From Sphingopyxis sp. FD7 (lineage in GTDB: Bacteria; Pseudomonadota; Alphaproteobacteria; Sphingomonadales; Sphingomonadaceae): DNA of 64,000 bases. The position numbers and the translations under genes are program-made. Under the pieces are notes generated by a model. That model saw only the letters and a list, made by a program, of their open reading frames with translations, had not been told where the DNA came from and did no database searches. The stretch is from NCBI RefSeq assembly GCF_003609835.1, contig NZ_AP017898.1, positions 62,001-126,000 of the forward strand, given 5' to 3'. This document shows positions 34,865-43,182 of this stretch, one piece after another. Numbering within the stretch: the stretch's first letter is position 1; the number at the start of each line of letters is the position of its first letter.

Positions 34865-37149
34865 AATGGTTGCGCCGAAAGGGGGATGCGGCGGATGCGG
34901 CGGCCGGTCGCGGCGAACATCGCATTGGCGATCGCGGGGGCGACGACGGGCACGGCGATTTCGCCGAGGCCGCCGGGTTCGCGGTCGCTGTCGACGAACT
35001 CGACGAGGATTTCGGGCGTCTGCGACAGGCGCGGCAGGCCGAGCTGGCCAAGCTTGCGCGCGGTCGCGAGGCCGCCCGCATAATCGGTCGTCGCGCCGAC
35101 CGCGGCGGCGAGGCCGAAGATCAGCCCGCCCTCGATCTGTTGCCGCGCGATCGCCGGATTGACGAGGCGCCCCGCATCGACGACCGCGACCAGTTGTTCG
35201 ACCTGAAGCCCCCGGTCGCTTTGCCGCGCGGTCGCCATCAGCGCGATGTGGCTGCCGCGCATCGTGTGGCAGGCAAGGCCCTGCGCGCTGCCGGGCAAGC
35301 CGCCTTCCCAGCCGCCAAGGCTGGTCGCGGTGAGCAGGCAGCGCGCGAGCAGCGGCGCGTCGCCGAGCATCGCCATGCGATAGGATAGCGGGTCGGACCC
35401 CGCGCGCGCCGCCAGTTCGTCGACGAAGCATTCGGTGAAAAAGGCGGTATAGCTGTCGGCATTGCCGCGCCAGCGGCCCGTGGGCAGGCCGATGTCCGCG
35501 GGGCAATGATCGACCGCGTGGTGCGGAATGGCGTAGCGCGTCGCCGCGCCCTCGACCGCGGCGGCGTCGGCGCGGCCGACGGCGGCGCGCTGCGCGACGT
35601 CGGCGGGCAGATTGTCGAACAGCCGCGCGCGCACCTCATGGTTGGTCGAAGGGACGGCGATACGCGTGACGAGCGCGTCGATCCCGCCCGCGGCGTTGAG
35701 CGTCGCGGTCAGCCTGGCGCGCGCCGGCGCGCGGGGCGGCAGGCGCATGATCTCTTCGGCGCGCGACCAGGCGAGCTGGACCGGGCGTTTGATTTGAAGC
35801 GCGATGATCGCCGCCTGCACCGCGACGCTGTGATCGAGGCAGGCGTCGAACGAGCCGCCCGCCATCATCGGGAAGAGGGTGACGTCGGCGACAGGCAAGC
35901 CGGTGGCGCGCGCGACCGCGTCGCGACACTGCGTCGGCGCCTGCGTCGCGACCCACAGCCGCAGCCCGCCACCGTCGGGCGCGGCGGTCGCGCTGCGCGT
36001 TTCGACGGGGGCGTGGAGCGCGGGGGCAGCGGCATATTCGGCGGCAATGCGCGTGCGTCCCTCCATCGCTTCGGCGACGTCGCCCTCGCGGTGGATGCGA
36101 TAGCCATCGGCCTTCAGCGCGGCCTTCAGCGCCTTGTCGATGCGATCGGTCGAAATCGGCGTACCCTGGGTCTCGAACACCGGCGCGAAACGGTCGAGCG
36201 CGCGATTTGCCGCCCACCAGTTGCGCGCCACCGCCGCGACCCAGCGGTCGTGCGTCACGACATGGAGCAGGCCGGGTGCGGCGAACCCCGCGTCGCGGTC
36301 GATACTCTTCAGCCGCGTCGCGCCGAGCGGGCCCTGGCGGATCGCGGCGAAGACCATGTCGGGCAGGCGGATGTCGGCGGCATAATTTGCCGAACCGTCG
36401 ACCTTTGCGGGCAGGTCGAGCCGCGTCAGTTCCTTGCCATAGAGCGGATCGGCGGCCGACGCGCGGTAGACGGGCTGCGCGGGCGGTTCGAGCGTTGCTG
36501 CGGCGGCGGCGACCTCGGCAAAGCGCAGTCGCTTCTGGCCATGGAGGACGAAGCCGTCCTGCGTGTCGCACTCCTGCCAGTCGGCGTCCCAGCGATCGGC
36601 CGCGGCCATCATCAGCAGCGCGCGCGCCTGCGCCGCGGCGGCGCGGCACGGTTCCTCGAACATCCGCACCGATGACGAATTGGCGGTCAGCATCACTGCA
36701 TTACGCACCGCCCATTCGCGGCGCACCCAGCGGCGCACGTCGGCGACGAAATCGGGCACGCCCGCGCGCGGGGTAAAGACCGCGCTATCTTCGTCGACCA
36801 GCAGCGTGTTGGCGTAAAGCGGGCTGATCGGCGCGCTTTCGACCGCGATCGTGCGCCAGTCAGCGCCGAGTTCGTCGGCCATGATCTGCGGCAGCAGGGT
36901 CGTGACGCCCTGGCCCATTTCGCATTGCGGGACGATCGCGCTGATATGCCCGTCGTCGCCGATTTTCAGAAAGGCGTTGAAGACATGTTCGCCGGGCGCG
37001 GCGGTCAGGTTCGGCGGGTAGTCGCGCGGCCACAGGCCCCACGCGATCGCGAGGCCGCCCGCGGCGGTCGCGCCGACGAGCATCTGGCGGCGGCTGACCT
37101 GCGGCAGCCGCGATTTGCGCTTTCCAACCGTGTCGCGAATGCCCGCCAT
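34861..37149 (-). CDS. Molybdopterin-binding oxidoreductase large subunit (isoquinoline 1-oxidoreductase beta type)
   Basis: 762 residues from ATG 37149 (MAGIRDTVGKRKSRLPQVSR); the longer frame passes through repeat B and is rejected. A Tat signal is present (SRRQMLVGATAAGGLAIAWG, about 19-38), so the protein is periplasmic. Aldehyde oxidase/xanthine dehydrogenase-type Moco domains: VPQCEMGQGVTTLLPQIMAD, LTRLDLPAKVDGSANYAADI, MAGGSFDACLDHSVAVQAAI, and GLGEIAVPVVAPAIANAMFA with the catalytic Glu. Relatives work with a small 2Fe-2S subunit (IorA), but none is encoded next to it in this window. The stop overlaps the hemH start. Confidence 0.88.
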   Translation of the reverse strand: MAGIRDTVGKRKSRLPQVSRRQMLVGATAAGGLAIAWGLWPRDYPPNLTAAPGEHVFNAFLKIGDDGHISAIVPQCEMGQGVTTLLPQIMADELGADWRTIAVESAPISPLYANTLLVDEDSAVFTPRAGVPDFVADVRRWVRREWAVRNAVMLTANSSSVRMFEEPCRAAAAQARALLMMAAADRWDADWQECDTQDGFVLHGQKRLRFAEVAAAAATLEPPAQPVYRASAADPLYGKELTRLDLPAKVDGSANYAADIRLPDMVFAAIRQGPLGATRLKSIDRDAGFAAPGLLHVVTHDRWVAAVARNWWAANRALDRFAPVFETQGTPISTDRIDKALKAALKADGYRIHREGDVAEAMEGRTRIAAEYAAAPALHAPVETRSATAAPDGGGLRLWVATQAPTQCRDAVARATGLPVADVTLFPMMAGGSFDACLDHSVAVQAAIIALQIKRPVQLAWSRAEEIMRLPPRAPARARLTATLNAAGGIDALVTRIAVPSTNHEVRARLFDNLPADVAQRAAVGRADAAAVEGAATRYAIPHHAVDHCPADIGLPTGRWRGNADSYTAFFTECFVDELAARAGSDPLSYRMAMLGDAPLLARCLLTATSLGGWEGGLPGSAQGLACHTMRGSHIALMATARQSDRGLQVEQLVAVVDAGRLVNPAIARQQIEGGLIFGLAAAVGATTDYAGGLATARKLGQLGLPRLSQTPEILVEFVDSDREPGGLGEIAVPVVAPAIANAMFAATGRRIRRIPLSAQPL

Positions 37150-37205
37150 CGCCGACGCTGATAAGCGGGGCGATGCGGCGAGGCAAAGGCTTTTGGCGAA
37201 TTGAT

Positions 37206-37339
37206 CCTCCCTGTGGCGAAGCCATGGGGAGGTGGCAGCGCGAAGCGCTGACGGAGGGGCTATGGCGCTACCTTTGCGGCCCCTCCACCACTCGCTGCGC
37301 GAGCGGTCCCCCTCCCCATGGCCTGCGGCCACAGGGAGG
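37206..37339. repeat. Palindromic repeat family B, copy 3
   Basis: 134 bp, from CCTCCCTGTGGCGAAGCCAT to GCCTGCGGCCACAGGGAGG. Left and right halves are inverted complements, and sequence between them differs from the other copies mainly in the loop. Confidence 0.85.
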
Positions 37340-37346
37340 ATTATTC

Positions 37347-37943
37347 CTACCAGCCCCAGGGTGCAGGCGGCGGGGCGACCGGCTGGCGGTAATCGAAGGT
37401 CGCGCGGAAATCGCGGCCTTCGCGGCTCAGCCCATAGGTAAAAGCGTCGGCGGTCGTTTCGATCGACCAGATGTTGCTGTTCGAAACGCTCCGCCCTGTG
37501 CGGGTGAAAAGCGCGATCGATTCGGCATCGACGGGGAAGGTCTGGCGCGTCGCGGTGCCGGGTTCGGACGTGTCGCCGCCGTACATCGTCAGCTCGTCCT
37601 TGCTGCCGTCGGCGTGGCGATGGTCGTGCTTGAGGCGCAGCCCGGTGGCCGTCCGCGTGACGATCCAGGTGCGCGAGCGGTCCCAGCCGCCGTCGGGGCC
37701 GAGCCCCGCGATATGGAAGGGGATTTCGATCCGGTCGGGGGAGCAGCGGCGGACGTGCATGACCATCGCCTTGCCGCGCATGTCGGCATCGATGCCCTGA
37801 TCGCTCGCGAGCTTGCCAGCATAGGCCTGTCCACAGCGCGCGGCGAGCGCGGCGAAGAAGGCGTCCTGCGGATCGGTCGCGGCAGGGGTGGTGGCGCAGC
37901 CGGCAAGCAGCGCGACGGCGGCGATGGCAAGGATCGATTTCAT
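37347..37943 (-). CDS. Predicted lipoprotein of unknown function
   Basis: 198 residues. MKSILAIAAVALLAGCATTP is a lipoprotein signal with acylated Cys16. The mature part has CGQAYAGKLASDQGIDADMR, WDRSRTWIVTRTATGLRLKH, DHRHADGSKDELTMYGGDTS and a Pro-rich end (PVAPPPAPWGW). Similar sphingomonad secreted proteins have no assigned role. The start overlaps the end of the upstream CoA-binding gene as ATGA, so mrp, the CoA-binding gene and this gene form one coupled unit. Confidence 0.82.
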   Translation of the reverse strand: MKSILAIAAVALLAGCATTPAATDPQDAFFAALAARCGQAYAGKLASDQGIDADMRGKAMVMHVRRCSPDRIEIPFHIAGLGPDGGWDRSRTWIVTRTATGLRLKHDHRHADGSKDELTMYGGDTSEPGTATRQTFPVDAESIALFTRTGRSVSNSNIWSIETTADAFTYGLSREGRDFRATFDYRQPVAPPPAPWGW

Positions 37944-38365
37944 TTCAAAAGCCCGAGCCGCGGAATCTCGATCTTGGGGCAGCGATCCATCACCACGATC
38001 AACCCGGCGGCGTCGGCGCGCTTTGCCGCGGCCTCGTTGATCACCCCCAGCTGCATCCACACCGCCTTTGCGCCATGGACGATCGCTTCGTCGACCGCGG
38101 CGCCCGCGTCGTCGCTGTTACGAAATATGTCGACGATCTCGGCGGGCGGCTCGACATCGGCGAGCGTAGCGACGACCGGCGCGCCGTGGATCGTCTTGCC
38201 CGCGTGGCCGGGGTTGACCGCGATCACATTATGACCCTGCGCGATCAGGAAGGCGAGCACCCCGTTCGACGGCCGCGCGGGGTCGGGCGAGGCGCCGACC
38301 ACCGCGATGCGGCGCGGCTGGCCCAGAAGCTCGCGGATCTCGCCTTCGTCGTTGATCGCCATCAT
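37940..38365 (-). CDS. CoA-binding domain protein (YccU type)
   Basis: 141 residues from ATG 38365, with AAAGGA just upstream. A single Rossmann-type CoA-binding domain: RRIAVVGASPDPARPSNGVL, LIAQGHNVIAVNPGHAGKTI, EIVDIFRNSDDAGAAVDEAI, KAVWMQLGVINEAAAKRADA and VVMDRCPKIEIPRL. These are small cytosolic proteins that bind CoA or acyl-CoA; the role is unclear. It overlaps mrp upstream and the lipoprotein downstream by 4 bp each. Confidence 0.88.
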   Translation of the reverse strand: MMAINDEGEIRELLGQPRRIAVVGASPDPARPSNGVLAFLIAQGHNVIAVNPGHAGKTIHGAPVVATLADVEPPAEIVDIFRNSDDAGAAVDEAIVHGAKAVWMQLGVINEAAAKRADAAGLIVVMDRCPKIEIPRLGLLK

Positions 38366-39339
38366 TTGTCCTTTCGTGCGTTCAGCCAGTCGGCGACTTT
38401 CGCCGCTATCGCGTGAAATGGTTCGCCGGCCGGGTCGGTTCCCGCCGCCGGGGGCACGCCGCCGTCGCTTGCAAGGCGGATCCCCATCGACAGCGGCACG
38501 CGGCCGAGAAAGTCGATCTGCATGGTTCTGGCCGCCGCCTCGGCGCCGCCGCTGCCGAACGGATCGCTCACCTCGCCGCAATGCGGGCAGGCGTAACCCG
38601 CCATATTTTCGACGAGCCCGATGATCGGCACCTCGGCCTGCTGGAACAGGCTGATCGCGCGCGTCGTGTCCATCAGCGCCAGATCCTGGGGGGTCGAGAC
38701 GATCACCGCGCCCGCGGGCTTGTGCTTCTGGATCATCGTCAGCTGGACGTCGCCGGTCCCCGGCGGCAGGTCGACGACGAGGGTGTCGACGTCGCCCCAG
38801 CTCGCATCGACCAGCTGTTCGAGCGCGCGCCCCGCCATCGGGCCGCGCCACGCGATCGCCTGCCCCGGCTGCGCGATCTGTCCGGTCGACAGCATCGGCA
38901 CGCCATAGGCGCTCTGGACGGGGGCGAGTTTCGACCCGCGCGCTTCGGGTTTCACATGCTCGCTGTCCATCAGACGGGGTTGCGAAGGCCCATAGATGTC
39001 GGCATCGACCAGCCCGACCTTGATCCCCAGCCGCCGCAGCGCCACCGCGAGGTTCGCAGCGAGCGTCGATTTGCCGACGCCGCCCTTGCCGCTGCCGACC
39101 GCGATGATCGTCATCGCCTTTCTCTCGGCGGTCATCGCGACGCGCACCTCGTTCACGCCGGGCTGTTCGAGCAGGCCTGCGCGCAGCTTGTCCTCGAGCG
39201 GTTTGCGTTCGTCGGCGGCAAGTCCGGTGACATCGAGGACGATGGCGAGCGTGCCTTGTTCATCGAGGAAGCGCAGACCTGATGTGCGGCCGCCGCTGAG
39301 GTCGGCGGCAATGCTGGCGAGGGGGGCAGTGTCGGTCAT
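38362..39339 (-). CDS. mrp: Iron-sulfur cluster carrier protein, Mrp/ApbC/NBP35 family
   Basis: P-loop ATPase that carries and delivers Fe-S clusters. 325 residues from ATG 39339 (MTDTAPLASIAADLSGGRTS); the N-terminal 85 residues are a reduced MIP18-like domain. Deviant Walker A GSGKGGVGKSTLAANLAVAL (about 100-119), DADIYGPSQPRLM, LVVDLPPGTGDVQLTM, and the cluster-binding Cys pair in NMAGYACPHCGEVSDPFG. It is the first gene of the mrp - CoA-binding - lipoprotein unit, divergent from hflK with a 92-bp gap. Confidence 0.93.
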   Translation of the reverse strand: MTDTAPLASIAADLSGGRTSGLRFLDEQGTLAIVLDVTGLAADERKPLEDKLRAGLLEQPGVNEVRVAMTAERKAMTIIAVGSGKGGVGKSTLAANLAVALRRLGIKVGLVDADIYGPSQPRLMDSEHVKPEARGSKLAPVQSAYGVPMLSTGQIAQPGQAIAWRGPMAGRALEQLVDASWGDVDTLVVDLPPGTGDVQLTMIQKHKPAGAVIVSTPQDLALMDTTRAISLFQQAEVPIIGLVENMAGYACPHCGEVSDPFGSGGAEAAARTMQIDFLGRVPLSMGIRLASDGGVPPAAGTDPAGEPFHAIAAKVADWLNARKDK

Positions 39340-39396
39340 GTCTGCGCCGAAATAGGGGAGCGCGCGCGCTTTGCCAGCCATTTTCGCGCGCACCCC

Positions 39397-39432
39397 CTGT
39401 TAATCGCGCGCGCCGCCCCTATAAAAGCAATA
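39397..39432 (+). promoter_or_regulatory. hflKC promoter, probably leaderless
   Basis: -10 TATAAA at 39420-39425 with CTGTTA at 39397-39402 (17-bp spacer). The hflK ATG begins at 39432, the position expected for transcription start, and there is no Shine-Dalgarno sequence before it. Confidence 0.45.
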
Positions 39433-40595
39433 TGAACGACCAGATTGAAGGCAGCATGGGGCGCCGCACCCTTCGGGGATTGCGGCAATTTTTCGATTCG
39501 ATCAGCCTGATGGCCAACAGTCCGTGGGGCAGCGGTCCCGGCAAGGGCGAGGATGACAACGGCAAGGGCAGCGGCGACGGCAAGCGTCCGGGTCCGCGCA
39601 ACCCCTGGATCACGCCCGACCCCGCCGACCAGCGCCGCGGCGCGAAGCCGCGCGGCCCCTCGGCGCTCGACGAGTTGCTGCGCAAGGGACGCGGCGGCTT
39701 CGGCGGCGGCGGTTCGGGCGGCGGCGGCTTCGATCTTGCCGATTCGGGGCGCATCTGGAAATGGGCGATCGTCGCGGTTCTCGCGCTGTGGCTCTTCTTT
39801 TCCTCCTTTCATATCGTGCCGCCGGAAAAGGAAGGCGTGGTCACGCGGCTCGGCAGCTATGCGCGCACCGTCGGCCCCGGCGTCAAACTGACCTGGCCGG
39901 CGCCGATCGAACGCATCCGCATGGAGGATGTCCGCGCGATCCGCACGATGGCGATCGGATCGCCCAACGCGACCGACGAGAATTTCGTGCTGACGCGCGA
40001 CCAGAGCATCGTCGACCTGGCTTATGAGGTCCGCTGGTCGGTGCGCAGTCCGGAACTTTTCTTCTTTCAGCTCGCCAATCCCGAAGACACGATCCGCGAG
40101 GTCGCCGAAAGCGCGATGCGCGCGACGGTCGCCAATTTCGATCTGGTGCAGGCGATCGGCCCCGGCCGCGTCGAGATCGAGGCGCAGGTGCAGCGGCGGA
40201 TGCAGGCGCTGCTCGACGAATATCGCGCGGGCGTGACGATCCAGGGCATCGCGATACGCCAGGCCGACCCGCCGAGTCAGGTCGACGAAGCGTTCAAGGA
40301 AGTCACCGCGGCGCGGCAGGAGCGCGAAGCGGCGATCAACCTGGCCCGCGCCTATCAGCAGCAGGTGCTTGAGCGCGCGCGGGGCGACACCGCGGCGTTC
40401 GACCAGATTTACGAACAATATCGACTGGCGCCGGACGTGACGCGCCAGCGGCTTTATTATGAAACGATGGAGGCCGTGTTGTCGAACGTCGACAAGACGA
40501 TTGTCGAAGCGCGCGGGGTGACCCCCTATCTGCCGCTCAATGAGGTGCAGAAACGGCTGCGCGCGCCCGAAGCCGCGACGAAGGGAGGCGAGTGA
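39432..40595 (+). CDS. hflK: HflK, FtsH protease modulator subunit
   Basis: 387 residues. A Gly/Lys/Asp-rich cytoplasmic N-region (about 25-100) is followed by one TM helix (about 112-130, WAIVAVLALWLFFSSFHIV) and an SPFH/band-7 domain (PPEKEGVVTRLGSYARTVGP, ATVANFDLVQAIGPGRVEIE, VQRRMQALLDEYRAGVTIQG, VDEAFKEVTAARQEREAAIN). HflK and HflC form the periplasmic cage around the FtsH protease. The stop overlaps the hflC ATG by one base. A GC-rich Gly run (GGGGSGGGG near residue 93) lies before the TM segment. Confidence 0.95.
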   Translation: MNDQIEGSMGRRTLRGLRQFFDSISLMANSPWGSGPGKGEDDNGKGSGDGKRPGPRNPWITPDPADQRRGAKPRGPSALDELLRKGRGGFGGGGSGGGGFDLADSGRIWKWAIVAVLALWLFFSSFHIVPPEKEGVVTRLGSYARTVGPGVKLTWPAPIERIRMEDVRAIRTMAIGSPNATDENFVLTRDQSIVDLAYEVRWSVRSPELFFFQLANPEDTIREVAESAMRATVANFDLVQAIGPGRVEIEAQVQRRMQALLDEYRAGVTIQGIAIRQADPPSQVDEAFKEVTAARQEREAAINLARAYQQQVLERARGDTAAFDQIYEQYRLAPDVTRQRLYYETMEAVLSNVDKTIVEARGVTPYLPLNEVQKRLRAPEAATKGGE

Positions 40596-41446
40596 TGTTC
40601 TCCTCGCTTTTCCGCAATCCCGTGCGCCTGCTGGTTGGCGTCGTTGCGTTGCTGGTGCTGCTGTCGATGACAGTGTCGATCGTGCCCGAGGACCGGCAGG
40701 CGGTCGTGCTGCGCGTGGGCGAAGTCTATGGCACCAAGAACGCCTATAAGCCCGGCGAGCAATTCGGCCGGTCGGGCGCGGGGCTGCTCTTCACCCTGCC
40801 CTTTGCCGATACGGTGCAGCTGATCGACAAGCGCATCCTGGGCATCAATATGGAACGCCAGCAGGTGCTCTCGACCGACCAGCAGCGGTTGCAGGTCGAC
40901 GCCTTCGCGCGCTTTCGCATCACCAACCCGGTGCGCATGTACACCGCGATCCGCACTGAGGAACGCCTGCAGCAGCAGCTCGCGACGATCCTGGGTTCGT
41001 CGCTGCGCAACGAGCTTGGCAAGCGGACCTTTGCCACCTTGCTGTCGGCGGAGCGCGGCGCGGTGATGGACAATATCCAGGTTGCGCTCAATCGCGAGGC
41101 GCAGAAATATGGCGCCGAGATCATCGACGTCAGGATCAAGCGCGCCGACCTGCCCGAAGGCGCGACGCTCGAAGCCGCGTACAACCGGATGCGCACCGCG
41201 CGGCAGCAGGAGGCGATTTCGATCCGCGCCGAGGGGCAGAAGGAAGCGCAGATCATCCGCGGCAGCGCCGACGGCGAAGCGGCGCGCATCTATGCCGCCA
41301 GCTTTGGCAAGGATCCCGAGTTCTACGATTTCTATCGCGCGATGCAAAGCTATCGGCAGACCTTCCTCGGCGAAAACAACCAGGGCGGAACGTCGATCAT
41401 CCTGTCGCCCGACAATGAATATCTGAAACGGTTCAGCGGCGGTTGA
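40595..41446 (+). CDS. hflC: HflC, FtsH protease modulator subunit
   Basis: 283 residues from ATG 40595, with GGGAGG upstream. One TM helix (about 8-28, VRLLVGVVALLVLLSMTVSI) is followed by an SPFH domain: PEDRQAVVLRVGEVYGTKNA, IDKRILGINMERQQVLSTDQ, VDAFARFRITNPVRMYTAIR and the coiled C-terminal part EGQKEAQIIRGSADGEAARI. Partner of HflK; it is followed by a DegP-type protease, so the locus groups membrane and periplasmic protein quality control. Confidence 0.95.
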   Translation: MFSSLFRNPVRLLVGVVALLVLLSMTVSIVPEDRQAVVLRVGEVYGTKNAYKPGEQFGRSGAGLLFTLPFADTVQLIDKRILGINMERQQVLSTDQQRLQVDAFARFRITNPVRMYTAIRTEERLQQQLATILGSSLRNELGKRTFATLLSAERGAVMDNIQVALNREAQKYGAEIIDVRIKRADLPEGATLEAAYNRMRTARQQEAISIRAEGQKEAQIIRGSADGEAARIYAASFGKDPEFYDFYRAMQSYRQTFLGENNQGGTSIILSPDNEYLKRFSGG

Positions 41447-41469
41447 TTGCGGCCGCAGCGCCGATGAAC

Positions 41470-41506
41470 GGAACTTGTCGCGCTTGTTCATGTTCAATTG
41501 GCGTTC
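41470..41506 (+). promoter_or_regulatory. degP upstream region: ECF-type promoter candidate and GTTCA repeats
   Basis: GGAAC (41470-41474) and TGTT (41491-41494) are 16 bp apart, one base off the alphaproteobacterial EcfG general-stress promoter GGAAC-N16/17-CGTT. Three GTTCA direct repeats at 41486, 41492 and 41503 overlap it; the last two form GTTC-N7-GTTC, which matches the alphaproteobacterial LexA box arithmetic. Which reading is correct, if either, cannot be decided from sequence. Confidence 0.35.
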
Positions 41507-41573
41507 AGCCGCCCCGCCGCAGAGACCGGCGGCCGGGGTCAAGAGTTTACCTAGACGAAGAGGATTTCCGATC

Positions 41574-43067
41574 GTGCGTTACGTATATGGCATCACTTCG
41601 GCCTTGCTGGCGGGTGGCACCGCGCTGGCGCTGGTCACCCAGTCGCCCGTCGGCGCGCAGGTCGCGCAGAACGAACAGAGCGAGATGGCGCGTGTCGTTC
41701 CGCGCGCCGGCGCTCCCGACAGCTTCGCCGATCTCGTCGAACAATTGCAGCCCGCGGTCGTCAATATCTCGACGCGGCAGGAGGTGACGCTCGGCGTCCG
41801 GCTCAACCCCTTTGCGGGCACGCGCGAGCCGATCACGCAGGAGCAGCAGGGCGGCGGATCGGGTTTCCTCATTTCGTCGGACGGCTATATCGTCACCAAC
41901 AACCATGTGATTTCGGGCGGCCCGCGCGGCGAGGCGGTGAATGAAGTCACCGTGACGCTCACCAACCAGCGCGAATATAAGGCCAAGATCGTCGGCCGCG
42001 ATGCGGCGTCGGACCTTGCATTGCTCAAGATCGACGCATCGGGCCTGCCCTTTGTCAAATTTGCCCAGGGCAGCCCGGCGCGCGTCGGCGACTGGGTGGT
42101 CGCGATCGGCAACCCGCTCGGCCTCGGCTCGACGGTGACCGCGGGGATCATCTCGGCGGTGCAGCGCAACATCGGCCAGGGCGGCGCCTATGACCGCTAT
42201 ATCCAGACCGATACCGCGATCAACCGGGGCAATTCGGGCGGTCCGCTGTTCGATCTTCAGGGCAATGTCGTCGGCATCAACAATATGCTGATCTCGCCCG
42301 TCGGCGCGAACATCGGCGTCAATTTCGCAATTCCCGCCGAAGCCGCGATCCCCGTGATCGAGGCGCTGCGCGCGGGCGAGCGTCCGCAGCGCGGCTATCT
42401 GGGCATCGGCATCGTTCCGGTGACCGAGGATATGGCGGCCGCGCTCGGCCTGCCCAAGGACCGCGGCGAGTTCGTGCAGCGCGTCGAACCCGGCGAAGCG
42501 GGCGAGAAGGCCGGGCTGAAGCGCGGCGACGTGGTGCTGAAGGTCAACGGCAGGGATGTGACGCCGCAGCAGACCTTGTCCTATATCGTCGCCAACACCA
42601 AGCCGGGCACGCGCATCCCGCTCGAGGTTATTCGCGACGGGCGAACGATGACGCTCAACGCCGTCGTCGGCACGCGCCCACCCGAAGAACAGCTCGCCGG
42701 GGACAATTTCGACCCCGAAGAGGAACAGACGATGCCGGAGGATCCCTCCGGCGCGGCCGACGAGGCGATCCAGAACAGCCTGGGCATGGCGGTGCAGCCG
42801 CTGACCCCGGCAATCGCGCGCGCCGTCGGCATCGACCCCGACAGCAAGGGACTGGTGATCGGCGCCGTTTCGGGCAGCAGCGATGCGGGCCGCAAGGGGC
42901 TGCGCCGCGGCGACGCGATCCTGAGCGCCAACCGCACGCCGGTCACCTCGGCGGAGGCGCTGGCGAAGGTCATCGCCGATGCGAAGAAGGCGGGCCGCGA
43001 TGCGGTGCTGCTCGAAATCCTGCGTCGCGGCGGACCGTCGGCCTTCATCGCGATCCGCATCAAATAG
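41574..43067 (+). CDS. degP: Periplasmic serine protease/chaperone of the DegP/HtrA (Do) family
   Basis: 497 residues from GTG 41574, chosen because AGAGGA lies about 9 bp upstream and it gives a standard signal peptide (RYVYGITSALLAGGTALALV, cleavage near VGAQ). ATG 41490 or TTG 41475 would add an unlikely basic extension. Trypsin-like domain with His111 (VTNNHVI), Asp147 (ASDLALL) and Ser221 (GNSGGP), followed by PDZ1 (YLGIGIVPVTEDMAAALGLP) and PDZ2 (SLGMAVQPLTPAIARAVGID). It degrades or holds misfolded envelope proteins. It follows hflC by 127 bp but has its own promoter-like region and a strong terminator. Confidence 0.93.
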   Translation: MRYVYGITSALLAGGTALALVTQSPVGAQVAQNEQSEMARVVPRAGAPDSFADLVEQLQPAVVNISTRQEVTLGVRLNPFAGTREPITQEQQGGGSGFLISSDGYIVTNNHVISGGPRGEAVNEVTVTLTNQREYKAKIVGRDAASDLALLKIDASGLPFVKFAQGSPARVGDWVVAIGNPLGLGSTVTAGIISAVQRNIGQGGAYDRYIQTDTAINRGNSGGPLFDLQGNVVGINNMLISPVGANIGVNFAIPAEAAIPVIEALRAGERPQRGYLGIGIVPVTEDMAAALGLPKDRGEFVQRVEPGEAGEKAGLKRGDVVLKVNGRDVTPQQTLSYIVANTKPGTRIPLEVIRDGRTMTLNAVVGTRPPEEQLAGDNFDPEEEQTMPEDPSGAADEAIQNSLGMAVQPLTPAIARAVGIDPDSKGLVIGAVSGSSDAGRKGLRRGDAILSANRTPVTSAEALAKVIADAKKAGRDAVLLEILRRGGPSAFIAIRIK

Positions 43068-43092
43068 TCGCGCCGCGCGCGCAACGGGACAA

Positions 43093-43125
43093 GGAGCGCT
43101 GCCGCGGCAGCGCCCCTTTTTCTTT
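43093..43125 (+). terminator. Rho-independent terminator after degP
   Basis: The perfect palindrome GCGCTGCCGCGGCAGCGC (43096-43113), extended by flanking GG/CC, is followed by CCC and TTTTTCTTT (43117-43125). It lies 26 bp after the degP stop and directly before the VOC gene promoter. Confidence 0.75.
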
Positions 43126-43156
43126 GCGCTGCCGCGCATATGTTCCTATTATGTTC
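43124..43156 (+). promoter_or_regulatory. Promoter with LexA (SOS) box overlapping the -10 element
   Basis: -35 TTGCGC (43124-43129), 17-bp spacer, -10 TATTAT (43147-43152). GTTC at 43142-43145 and GTTC at 43153-43156 are separated by CTATTAT, an exact match to the alphaproteobacterial LexA operator GTTC-N7-GTTC. The -10 lies in the N7 spacer, so bound LexA would exclude RNA polymerase. The box ends 26 bp before the VOC gene ATG. Confidence 0.7.
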
Positions 43157-43182
43157 ATATGATCGAGTCGGGAGGGATGGCG

